Assembly: GCA_937880335.1 (NCBI GenBank)
Contig: CALFLJ010000097.1
Span: forward strand, 1-17,461
Origin: an uncultured Succinatimonas sp.
Lineage (GTDB): Bacteria; Pseudomonadota; Gammaproteobacteria; Enterobacterales; Succinivibrionaceae
Length of the DNA stretch: 17,461 nt
Direction of reading: 5' to 3'
This document shows positions 7,539 through 14,920 of the stretch, piece by piece. The stretch's first letter is position 1. Every line of letters starts with the position of its first letter. The position numbers were made by a program, and so were the translations under genes. The notes under the pieces were generated by a model, which saw only the letters and a list, made by a program, of their open reading frames with translations, ran no database searches and was not told the DNA's origin.

Positions 7539-8105
7539 CTAAGCTTTCTCATCAAACAACAGACCTTTAATTTCGTCTTTATCAGGATGGAATTCTGACA
7601 TTGATTTTGACTTGTTTTGTTCGCAAAGCTCATCAATTTTTTGGGCAAATTTTAAAAACTCTTCAGAAGGGATCTGCCTTACTAAATCATCAGTACTTTT
7701 ATCCATAACGCTTATGACAGTCGTATCATAATCTCTGTCAAGCCTGAAGGATAAACCTAAATCCTGAGTATTAAGCTCATCCATGATTTTTCGGGCTTTT
7801 TCTCTAACTTTTTCTTCCTGCTCTTTCTCTAGCTTATCCTCCATAAGCTCAATTTGTGCCTGCTTATTACCAATATGCATCATAGTTGCAGGTTGCATTT
7901 TGTTAAGCAATTTGTCATTCGATCTATCAACTTCAAAAGAGTTTTCTGTATTTTTTGTTTGATAATTTATATCACTAAGCTTGCAGGAGTCTTGTTCATC
8001 AATTAAAGCTATTTTAGTGTCAACTTTAGTTGCACTATCGTTCTTATGATAGTCTGAATAAATCTTAATATAACTTGTTGAATTTGTAGCGTTAATTGTA
8101 CTCAT
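7539..8105 (-). CDS. flaG: FlaG family flagellar protein
   Basis: FlaG proteins influence filament length and assembly in polar-flagellated bacteria; their molecular role is poorly defined. The C-terminal half carries the FlaG domain, residues about 111-160 of 188, with LGLSFRLDRDYDTTVISVMD followed by VRQIPSEEFLKFAQKI; the RQIPSEE motif is the clearest signature. A charged probable coiled coil (about 84-110) precedes it, after an uncharacterised polar N-terminus longer than in typical FlaG. I prefer the ATG at 8105 over the in-frame TTG at 8111. AGGA is 7 bases before this ATG but only about 2 before the TTG. The ribosome binding site lies in a small hairpin (8114-8126), and a sigma-28 promoter lies at 8180-8206. 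Confidence 0.87.
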   Translation of the reverse strand: MSTINATNSTSYIKIYSDYHKNDSATKVDTKIALIDEQDSCKLSDINYQTKNTENSFEVDRSNDKLLNKMQPATMMHIGNKQAQIELMEDKLEKEQEEKVREKARKIMDELNTQDLGLSFRLDRDYDTTVISVMDKSTDDLVRQIPSEEFLKFAQKIDELCEQNKSKSMSEFHPDKDEIKGLLFDEKA

Positions 8106-8113
8106 ATTCAAAT

Positions 8114-8126
8114 CCTCACACTGAGG
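8114..8126 (-). promoter_or_regulatory. Hairpin covering the flaG ribosome binding site
   Basis: On the minus strand CCTCA-GTG-TGAGG folds as a 5-bp stem with a 3-base loop; its 3' arm contains the AGGA that selects the flaG start. A second hairpin near the predicted 5' end of the mRNA, ATAGGG/CCCTAT (8148-8153 with 8165-8170), may protect the transcript end. Both are visible as inverted repeats; regulation is inference. Confidence 0.35.
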
Positions 8127-8179
8127 AGGTAAAACTCACAAACTTAAATAGGGCTGACAATTACCCCTATCTAGCCTAT

Positions 8180-8206
8180 TTAACGGCATCTAAAAGAAAA
8201 GCTTTA
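8180..8206 (-). promoter_or_regulatory. FliA (sigma-28) promoter of flaG
   Basis: On the minus strand TAAA (8206-8203), exactly 15 bases of spacer, and GCCGTTAA (8187-8180) match the sigma-28 consensus TAAA-N15-GCCGATAA with one mismatch in the -10. Transcription would start near 8173, about 68 bases before the flaG ATG. Confidence 0.75.
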
Positions 8207-8215
8207 ATATTTTTT

Positions 8216-9115
8216 TTAAATTTTTTGTTTTTCACTCAAACTTTCTTTTTTATTTTGAATAATTGATCTAATTGTTTGTAAAATAACGGAAAGACAAATA
8301 AGAGATAAACCAATAAAAAACGCAGCAGATAGTTCTGAAGCCTCATTAAAGATAATCATAGCCAGAATAATGCTGTAAACAGGTTCTAAATTTGAGGATA
8401 AAGCTGTTGTAAAGGCAGATACACGCTTCACTGCATATAACTCAAGTAGAAACAATAAACATGTACATGCAGATGCAAGCACCAGCAAATACCCCCATTC
8501 AATTAGAGTTATATGCAAATATTTTGTGCCAAAAACATAAAAATAGGCAGGCAAAAACAAAGATAAAAACGCTATTCCCCCTACTAACTGCCAAAACAGG
8601 ATTGATGTTAAATCATAGCCCTTAGTTACATATTTTGCCCCAACAAAATAACAAGATGCAGCCGACGCTGAGGCTATTCCAACAATAATACCTAAACGGT
8701 ATTTAGTATCTAAGTGGAAAACTAATGAAATACCTAAAATGGTTAATAAGGAAATACACAACTCAACAACTGCAATTTTCTTTTTAAAAAATAAAGGCTC
8801 AAGAATAGCAGCAAAAAACCCCGTACAAGATAAAGTAATAACACCTATTGAAACATTACTTAATTTTATGGACGCATAGAACAAAAATAAATGGAGCATC
8901 AAAATAGAGCCTGTTACAAAGGCCGAAAAAATAGCATGCTTAGGTAATTTCTTTAGAGGTGAAAAAAAATACATAAACAAACATAAAAAAACAAAGGCAA
9001 AAGACATTCTCATAAAAACAAGCATGTAAGCATCCAGGCTTATTAAACGCCCAAAAACACCAGTGAATCCGGCAAGAAAAATTGCCACATGCAAAACCAA
9101 AATTGCCTTATACAT
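8216..9115 (-). CDS. EamA/DMT family transporter
   Basis: This is an inner-membrane transporter of the drug/metabolite superfamily, usually an exporter or permease for small metabolites. The 299 residues are almost wholly hydrophobic, with about ten membrane helices in two repeats of five, the EamA plan. The first repeat starts at LVLHVAIFLAGFTGVFGR and the second near YRLGIIVGIASASAASCYF. An SNVSIGVITLSCTGFFAAIL segment ends repeat one, and the matching ALSSNLEPVYSIILAMIIF is in repeat two. I choose ATG 9115 over TTG 9121 because AAGGA lies 7 bases before it. The C-terminus is short and basic. Substrate cannot be predicted. No partner gene is adjacent; the flaG promoter begins just past the stop codon. 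Confidence 0.88.
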   Translation of the reverse strand: MYKAILVLHVAIFLAGFTGVFGRLISLDAYMLVFMRMSFAFVFLCLFMYFFSPLKKLPKHAIFSAFVTGSILMLHLFLFYASIKLSNVSIGVITLSCTGFFAAILEPLFFKKKIAVVELCISLLTILGISLVFHLDTKYRLGIIVGIASASAASCYFVGAKYVTKGYDLTSILFWQLVGGIAFLSLFLPAYFYVFGTKYLHITLIEWGYLLVLASACTCLLFLLELYAVKRVSAFTTALSSNLEPVYSIILAMIIFNEASELSAAFFIGLSLICLSVILQTIRSIIQNKKESLSEKQKI

Positions 9116-9534
9116 AAACAAGTCCTTTTTAAGACTAAAATTTTTAAATCTTCATAACGTGTATTCTATAAAGCAAAGAATTTTAAAACTTTTTCTTAAA
9201 CTTATCTATTTTATAAAAATAAAATCACGTGAATTAAACTAAAAAAAAAACAATCTTTCAAAACATCTAGTTTTACATTTGAAAAAATTATATTCAAATA
9301 ATTTAATGCTGTAGCAATACGTAAGTTTTTGTTTTAAATATAATTTGGAGGTTTATAGGGAGAGTTTATAAGTTTCACTCACGCTGTTTTAACATTTTTT
9401 ATTTTATCTTTCTTATGTTATATGCCATTTATAGATTCATTTAAGCTGTATAAAAATTTAATTTTAAGGTTTGGGATATTCTTAAGTACTATATATTCAA
9501 AAATTTCTTAATTCCCCGTTACCCTTAGAAATTT

Positions 9535-9550
9535 TAAGGTATACACCTTA
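9535..9550. repeat. Perfect 16-base inverted repeat
   Basis: TAAGGT-ATAC-ACCTTA is perfectly symmetrical, the spacer ATAC being nearly so. It has operator-like size and symmetry but no gene start nearby. A related half site (ACCCTTA, 9520-9526) lies just upstream. Confidence 0.35.
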
Positions 9551-9749
9551 TGTCTAACTTGTACCTAAACATATAGTATTTTTATGCATTACGATTTTTT
9601 CAATTCTATACTTATATAATTTGCATCCTTGCGCTATATACCGTCAAACTACTCTCTTAGCTTACTGCTTTATAAATTCTTATTACGATCATTGTAATAA
9701 TTCGTGTATTAGCATTTAACTTCAATTAAATAGACTTATCTTTACATTG

Positions 9750-9787
9750 CAATTCAATGTGAATATTGAAATTGTTTATTTTTTTAT
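9750..9787 (+). terminator. Orphan hairpin followed by T-run
   Basis: CAATTCAAT (9750-9758) pairs with ATTGAAATTG (9765-9774) with one bulged A; TTTATTTTTTTATG follows. The layout resembles a rho-independent terminator but the stem is A:T-rich, and no gene ends upstream on this strand. If real it would end an unannotated transcript such as a small RNA. Confidence 0.25.
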
Positions 9788-9933
9788 GTAAAAAAAATAT
9801 CAAAATGCTAAATGTATTTTTGAAAAATGCTATTCAATACAAACTTATATATTAAGAGTCACGTAAAGAAGATAATTTCTCTTTATAAAAAACTAAACAA
9901 GTTAGACAAGGTAAAAAAATTATTTTGCATAAG

Positions 9934-11088
9934 CTAATTGTCGTAACTTACTGTTTCAATGTTCTGAAAAACAGTATCAACAGCGACTAAAATCTCAAAA
10001 GGAGGTTTCCAATCTAAAAGGCTTGCTGTTTTTAAATTTATAGCTAATGTTAATGGGGAATTATAGTATTGTGAGATCTCATGAGGTTTTTTACCTTCTA
10101 GAATTTCTAAAACAACATTAGCCTCAAACTGACCTGACTCAGCCATGTCATCCTCAGATAAAGCCATAAGGCTACCTTGCTTAACCTCATAAATTCCACT
10201 TTGGGAAAAGGTTGGAATCTTATTTTCTATAAGTGGTCTAATCTGTTTAAAAAAAGAATTCATATCAGGACCTTTACTTACTGTAAGATAAACAGCTTCC
10301 ACATCTTTATCCTGAGCAAGTTCTAAAATACAGCGAGAGTACTCTAAACGGGCTTTATCTAAATTCTCTGATGTTATATCACCTTTACAAACTTTAAGCT
10401 TTATATTATTTTCATGGGCAAAGTTTTTTATAACATCGTAAGCCTGAGCATTTTGATTTGCCCCCTCGTCATCAACTAAAGTACCTAGTGTCCTGAAATT
10501 AAAAATATTTCTAAACATGCGGAGCTCAGATGCAAAGCGACCTATTTCTTTTTGTACATGAATATTTTCTTTATTTGAGTATTCACCTTTACCAATAATC
10601 CCAGCCCCCTCTGGATCTGATGGTGTTATTACCAATACAGGTATATTTAACTCGCTTTTTGCAAAATCAAGACCTGCATTGGTACCAAAAGCCCACAACA
10701 TATCAATATCTTTTTTCTTTAGGATTCTCTCTGTAAGCTCTTCTTTTATTTGATGGCGTAAAGGCGCCTTCCATTTAGCATTATATAAACCATCTTTTAC
10801 AAATTGAATGCAACTTCCTGAAGATAAAGAGACTAGATTTTGATAATTATCGCCCTCATCAAAAAGATAATCAGCCGGTAATTCCTTCTCCTTAATCATG
10901 CCTTTTAGCATTAGGTTTTTCACCATATGTTTAAAAACACGCTGAAAATCTGTATAGCTTCCACCTTGAGCAATAGCAACACGATAGCTTTTCCCGAGAG
11001 GACAGATTTTATTTGTATTGTCATTTGCATTAGCATAAAAGTTCATTGCTAAACAAAGTACCATTCCAATCACAATTTTCTTAAACAT
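9934..11088 (-). CDS. Periplasmic substrate-binding protein, ABC_sub_bind (TrpX-like) family
   Basis: This is a secreted periplasmic protein of 384 residues with an N-terminal Sec signal peptide (MFKKIVIGMVLCLAMNFYANA, cleavage probably after residue 21) and no lipobox. The mature protein has the two-lobed, type-I periplasmic-binding layout. RVAIAQGGSYTDFQ opens lobe one, DMLWAFGTNAGLDFA and PVLVITPSDPEGAG follow, and FRTLGTLVDDEGANQNAQAY starts lobe two. This pattern is typical of the ABC_sub_bind (PF04392) group, which includes the TrpX-type tryptophan-binding proteins. Four mature cysteines (29, 93, 234, 253) could form disulfides. An unusual point is that no ABC permease or ATPase gene is adjacent; the nearest partner is the divergent sensor-MFS gene. 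The ligand is unknown. AAAGAG, inside a palindrome (11090-11101), serves as ribosome binding site. Confidence 0.82.
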   Translation of the reverse strand: MFKKIVIGMVLCLAMNFYANANDNTNKICPLGKSYRVAIAQGGSYTDFQRVFKHMVKNLMLKGMIKEKELPADYLFDEGDNYQNLVSLSSGSCIQFVKDGLYNAKWKAPLRHQIKEELTERILKKKDIDMLWAFGTNAGLDFAKSELNIPVLVITPSDPEGAGIIGKGEYSNKENIHVQKEIGRFASELRMFRNIFNFRTLGTLVDDEGANQNAQAYDVIKNFAHENNIKLKVCKGDITSENLDKARLEYSRCILELAQDKDVEAVYLTVSKGPDMNSFFKQIRPLIENKIPTFSQSGIYEVKQGSLMALSEDDMAESGQFEANVVLEILEGKKPHEISQYYNSPLTLAINLKTASLLDWKPPFEILVAVDTVFQNIETVSYDN

Positions 11089-11193
11089 AAAAGAGCTCTT
11101 TCGTTTGTGTGTTATTATCAGCTACATATAAATAATATTAGCGGTTTTTTAATAAAAAAACTAATCAATTTAAGACATATACGAAACTAGATC
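11089..11193. promoter_or_regulatory. Shared divergent promoter region
   Basis: These 105 bases separate the binding-protein gene (minus) from the sensor-MFS operon (plus), so one region probably controls both. For the plus strand TTGTGT (11105-11110) and TATAAA (11127-11132) at 16-base spacing are a plausible promoter. For the minus strand GATAAT (11119-11114) is a possible -10 without a clear -35. A 12-base palindrome AAAGAGCTCTTT (11090-11101) overlaps the ribosome binding site of the minus gene. Confidence 0.4.
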
Positions 11194-13467
11194 ATGATAT
11201 TGCCTAAAATTTTCAATCTTAGAACATTATATTCATTAGCTATTTTAGCCTTAAGTGAACTTATACTGCTTCTTTTATCCTTATCATGTATAAACGGTTT
11301 TCTAAATTCGGCTATACAGGACACAGTCACACTATCCTCACAAAAAACAGCTTTAAAGCTAAGTCTCATTGAAAAATTAGGACGCAGTGTTGACCGTTAT
11401 AGTAAATTACCTTATGAAATAGATAATATGCTAACAAGCTCTGGAGCTTTAGGAGCTGCGGTTTTTAAATTCGACAATAAAAAAATCTACGAAAAAAACA
11501 CTAATATTAAGTACTTTAGCAAAGATAAGATCAAAGATAAGATTTATAAAGAAGATGATATAAGTTATACAACAGTCCCTTTTTTTGGGGAAAAAGAGGA
11601 ACTAAAGGGATATGTGCTCACAACTATCAAACTAAAAGATGAAAGCTCTTTATATGAAATAAAAGATTATCTTGTAAAAGTCTTTTTGATTGTATTAAGT
11701 TTATTAGGATTTTTAATATACAGTGCCATTTTAAATTCAAGACACAAAACTTTATCCAAGTTTAAAAGTTTTATCTTGCCTCTAACTTTAGCGCAAATAA
11801 TATCAATTACAACCTTGGCCATTCCAAGTTATTCTTTAGGTAAGGCCTATATAAACAATCTAGAGATTAGCTCTGGCAAGTCTTTATGCCAGGAACTATC
11901 TCGCATCACCTCACTTGGCATAGAACTAAAAAACATAACTAAGCTCGATCATACTTTAACAACTTTTCAATCATCTTTAAAAAACATAGGTTCACTAAGT
12001 ATTTTTGATGAAAATAAAAATCTTATTGCAGGCAATAACAAACAATTTGAACAAAACTCTATACAGGAAATTAAAGCAAACGACAGAACCATAGGTTATG
12101 TACTAGTTTTACTAGATCGCATATCACTTCTAAAGATTATATTAAAATATGCTTTTGACATGTTTACTATGGTTCTTATTTCAAGCTTAATAGCTTACGA
12201 ATTATCCAATTTACAGGAAAGCTTAATTAAGAAAGATCCTTACGAAGAAAAAAAATTGTTTAAAGTAGAATTAGTAAGACCTTTAGCTTATTTAGGAGTG
12301 TTATCTCTTTATCTTCCTATAAGTATTGTCCCACTTTATATAAACGAGATCTCACCTATTCCTTTATGGGGGCTACCATCAAGTGTTTATATGTCGCTTC
12401 CTGTGAGTATAGACATGTTTGCGATTTTTTTGTCCTCTCTATTTATTACTTTTAAAGGGCAAAAATATAACTGGAAACAAATTTTATATGTAGCTGTTCT
12501 TTTACTCATTATTTCAATGGGGCTTTCATTTTCCGCACCAAATGCAGAATTCTTCCTCTTCTCTCGTGCTCTTTATGGTCTTGGCTATAGCTCATTTATC
12601 ATAAGTCTACAACTTTTTGTAATTCACTATGCCACCCCGAACAATAAAGGAAGCAGTTTCTCAAATCTTATATCAGGCTTATTTGCAGGATCATTATGTA
12701 GTTGTGCCACAGGCGGTATCTTAGCTGATATGTTCGGTTACAGAGCAGTCTTTTTAATTTCTTTTGTCTTATTATGCTTGTATTTATCATTAATTTTTTA
12801 TCTTTCAGCAAAATATGAAATCAATAAGAAAACAAGTCATGATTTAGCTTTTGTTAAAGAAAATCCCCCTAGATTTAAAGAAATCTCAAGTTTTATTTTA
12901 CAAAAGCAAATTTTAGGTCTTTTGATATTCCAAGTTCTCCCATACGGAGCAATTGCAATTGGCATGTTTAACTTTTTTACGCCGGTTATATTAAATCAAA
13001 ATGGCTATGGCGCCTCGGCTATGGGTGAGCTCAATATTCTTTACACATTAATTGTAATTATTCTCTCCCCTATATGTGGATCTTACCTTGATAAGGTTAA
13101 AGTCAAGTATCGCCCCTTACTAGGGGGGCTATTTATCTCGTCATTAGCTCCTTTATGTTTCATAATTCCATGGCCCTTACTAGCTACTGCTCTTGCAATG
13201 TCTTGCCTGGGATTTAGCTCAGCTATAAATGAAAGTGGCCAACCATTACTTATTTCGCAACTAAAAGCATCAGAGAAAATAGGATCTAAAAATGCCGTTA
13301 TGGTCTTAGATCTGTTTGTAAGAATAGGACAAATTTTAGGTCCCTTGATTATCTCTCTTTGCATGGTAGCTTTTGGACCAAAAGCATTCGCCTTTATAAG
13401 CATAAGCTGCATGATTTTGGCTGTTTTCTTCTACCTAAGTCAAAAGGAAAATAAAAATGCTATGTGA
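11194..13467 (+). CDS. MFS transporter with N-terminal tandem periplasmic sensor modules
   Basis: The product (757 residues) is nearly twice the usual MFS length. The N-terminal 340 residues hold two membrane-flanked extracytoplasmic modules. TM 10-33 is followed by a domain at 35-160 and TM 161-180; TM 192-212 is followed by a domain at 213-309 and TM 310-335. Each module ends in a PAS/Cache-like pattern: a self-description strand (GAAVFKFDNKKIYE; GSLSIFDENKNLIAG), then a final strand (LKGYVLTTIKL; TIGYVLVLLDR). That fold assignment is inference. Residues about 360-748 are a 12-helix MFS core, with RALYGLGYSS after TM4-like helices, ILADMFGYRAVF between halves, and GSYLDKVKVKYRPL as the second-half loop-2 motif. 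No HAMP, kinase or GGDEF domain is seen. It is probably an inner-membrane transporter gated by, or sensing, a periplasmic signal. The ATG has no clear ribosome binding site. Its 3' end overlaps the next gene by 11 bases. Confidence 0.8.
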   Translation: MILPKIFNLRTLYSLAILALSELILLLLSLSCINGFLNSAIQDTVTLSSQKTALKLSLIEKLGRSVDRYSKLPYEIDNMLTSSGALGAAVFKFDNKKIYEKNTNIKYFSKDKIKDKIYKEDDISYTTVPFFGEKEELKGYVLTTIKLKDESSLYEIKDYLVKVFLIVLSLLGFLIYSAILNSRHKTLSKFKSFILPLTLAQIISITTLAIPSYSLGKAYINNLEISSGKSLCQELSRITSLGIELKNITKLDHTLTTFQSSLKNIGSLSIFDENKNLIAGNNKQFEQNSIQEIKANDRTIGYVLVLLDRISLLKIILKYAFDMFTMVLISSLIAYELSNLQESLIKKDPYEEKKLFKVELVRPLAYLGVLSLYLPISIVPLYINEISPIPLWGLPSSVYMSLPVSIDMFAIFLSSLFITFKGQKYNWKQILYVAVLLLIISMGLSFSAPNAEFFLFSRALYGLGYSSFIISLQLFVIHYATPNNKGSSFSNLISGLFAGSLCSCATGGILADMFGYRAVFLISFVLLCLYLSLIFYLSAKYEINKKTSHDLAFVKENPPRFKEISSFILQKQILGLLIFQVLPYGAIAIGMFNFFTPVILNQNGYGASAMGELNILYTLIVIILSPICGSYLDKVKVKYRPLLGGLFISSLAPLCFIIPWPLLATALAMSCLGFSSAINESGQPLLISQLKASEKIGSKNAVMVLDLFVRIGQILGPLIISLCMVAFGPKAFAFISISCMILAVFFYLSQKENKNAM

Positions 13468-14920
13468 TACAGTCAATAAGATTTTTCCCTGGTTTAATGA
13501 CTATTTTGAAAAATATGGGGAACTATCTCTTTGCGAGGTTCAAAGAAATTTCAAGCAAACAACTTTATGTCCCTCTGATGAATTTATTTTAAAGTGCGTA
13601 AGTTATACCCAAAATGTCTATGGATACAGTATCGCGCAGAAACTAAAACAAACCTTGGAAAAAGGATATTGTGCATACTTTGCAAACCACGGAGGTTTTG
13701 AAAACCACCCTCAACTGATATCTTCAACACTGTGTGCTTTAGCTTATGAAATACTTACTGAAAAAAATATTCATCCCATCTTTGCCTGTACCTCTATAGG
13801 AGCACAAAATCCTACCTTGCCTACAGGTTTTATCTCATCTCAACTCTCAGATAACTTTAAAAGAAAAAAAGCTTGTCTTTATTCTAGTAAATATCGTGAT
13901 GTACTTTTAAATAATTTACCTAAATTAGACAATGAGAAATTCCTAAAAGTGCTCAAATCTGCTCAAGAAAAAGGATTCTCTAATAAAGAGATTGCAGCTT
14001 TAAAAAAACTTAGCCCTGTCTTTCGCAGCTTTAATCAGAGGGAGTTAATTTACTCAAGCTCAATCTTCAACAGTGCAGCATATAGTTACTTTATGCCATC
14101 AGAACCTGAAACTAAGGCAATCTTTTTAGATATAGACAAAATTGGCACAGAGCTTTTAACTGATGACCTCAAAGATGATCATAGTTTTATATCGAAGCTT
14201 ATAGATAATAAAAATGTCCTTGAGCAGATCTTATTTTCATTATGCAATGTCTCAGGTTGTTGGTCTGAGGATTTAATACACTTTAAAACCGGCACAAGCT
14301 ATAAAAGCATGGGATCGATTTTATTCTTTGAAATTTCTGAAACAGGTCGGAAAAGCCCCTTGAGGTTATTAAAGAAAGACAATAATGATTATTACTTAAA
14401 AGGAGAAAGGCTTTTCTTTAAACTCCAAAGGGAAGAAATCAATTCACTTTTAATTTCAGGAGATATAATTCCAGGAATATATGTATTACAGAGTAATATT
14501 GCATTTACTCATAATCTCTCTTTAACAGGAGGGATATTCATGCGAACTTATTTTGAGGCAATGGTACAAGCTACCATAAAAGCTTTCTTAAAGGCAGGAA
14601 TTGATTTTAGCTTTATAGCAGCAAAACAAAAATTAACAATGGTATCAAGTATGCCCCTGCCCTTTTATATAAGAGAGGATAACTGTAATCAAAATACTGT
14701 GTTAGACAAGCTAAATGAGGTTCATCCTATAAGCCTTTTAGATCTTTTCTGTAAAAAATTAGATATTTCAACTATAGAAAAAATGATGTCTGTTAAGCTT
14801 AAAGAAATAAAAGAAGCTTCAGCCTGTGATCTTTTACTTGAATATGGAAGCTATAACCTTATAAAAGATAATATTCAGGAAATTTTGGAATATCGAGCCT
14901 CAGGTTTTATTCTTTCTTAA
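13457..14920 (+). CDS. Unrecognised 487-residue protein in operon with sensor-MFS
   Basis: I do not recognise the family. There is no signal peptide or membrane helix, so a cytoplasmic location is expected. Notable features are CAYFANHGGFENHP (72-85), with two His residues in a turn-rich stretch, and IFACTSIGAQNPTLPTGFI (108-126), which look like active- or binding-site loops. Others are a beta-like MGSILFFEIS (284-293) and SGDIIPGIYVLQSNIAF (334-350) followed by a conserved-looking LTGGIFMRTYFEA. Thirteen cysteines are present, without a CxxC Fe-S pattern. Its start overlaps the end of the MFS gene by 11 bases, with AAGGA about 9 bases upstream, so translation is coupled and a joint function is likely. 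It could be an enzyme acting on the transported compound. The stop overlaps the convergent sctT stop by three bases. Confidence 0.85.
   Translation: MLCDTVNKIFPWFNDYFEKYGELSLCEVQRNFKQTTLCPSDEFILKCVSYTQNVYGYSIAQKLKQTLEKGYCAYFANHGGFENHPQLISSTLCALAYEILTEKNIHPIFACTSIGAQNPTLPTGFISSQLSDNFKRKKACLYSSKYRDVLLNNLPKLDNEKFLKVLKSAQEKGFSNKEIAALKKLSPVFRSFNQRELIYSSSIFNSAAYSYFMPSEPETKAIFLDIDKIGTELLTDDLKDDHSFISKLIDNKNVLEQILFSLCNVSGCWSEDLIHFKTGTSYKSMGSILFFEISETGRKSPLRLLKKDNNDYYLKGERLFFKLQREEINSLLISGDIIPGIYVLQSNIAFTHNLSLTGGIFMRTYFEAMVQATIKAFLKAGIDFSFIAAKQKLTMVSSMPLPFYIREDNCNQNTVLDKLNEVHPISLLDLFCKKLDISTIEKMMSVKLKEIKEASACDLLLEYGSYNLIKDNIQEILEYRASGFILS

Larger units (their letters stand above)
9116..9933. other. 818-base AT-rich gene-poor region
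   Basis: Stops are frequent in all frames and I see no protein gene, tRNA or rRNA. There are several short inverted repeats: TAAGGT-ATAC-ACCTTA (9535-9550), TTATTAC/GTAATAA (9680-9700), and CAATTCAAT paired with ATTGAAATTG (9750-9774) followed by a T-rich run. A TATAAT (9339-9344) followed by GGAGG (9347-9351) is not followed by a usable start. It could hold a decayed gene or a small RNA; neither is shown. Confidence 0.5.

Noticed and set aside
13083..13412. 109-codon minus-strand open frame within the sensor-MFS gene
   Set aside because: It is a shadow of the transmembrane coding sequence; the Ser/Pro/Lys-rich product has no family features.
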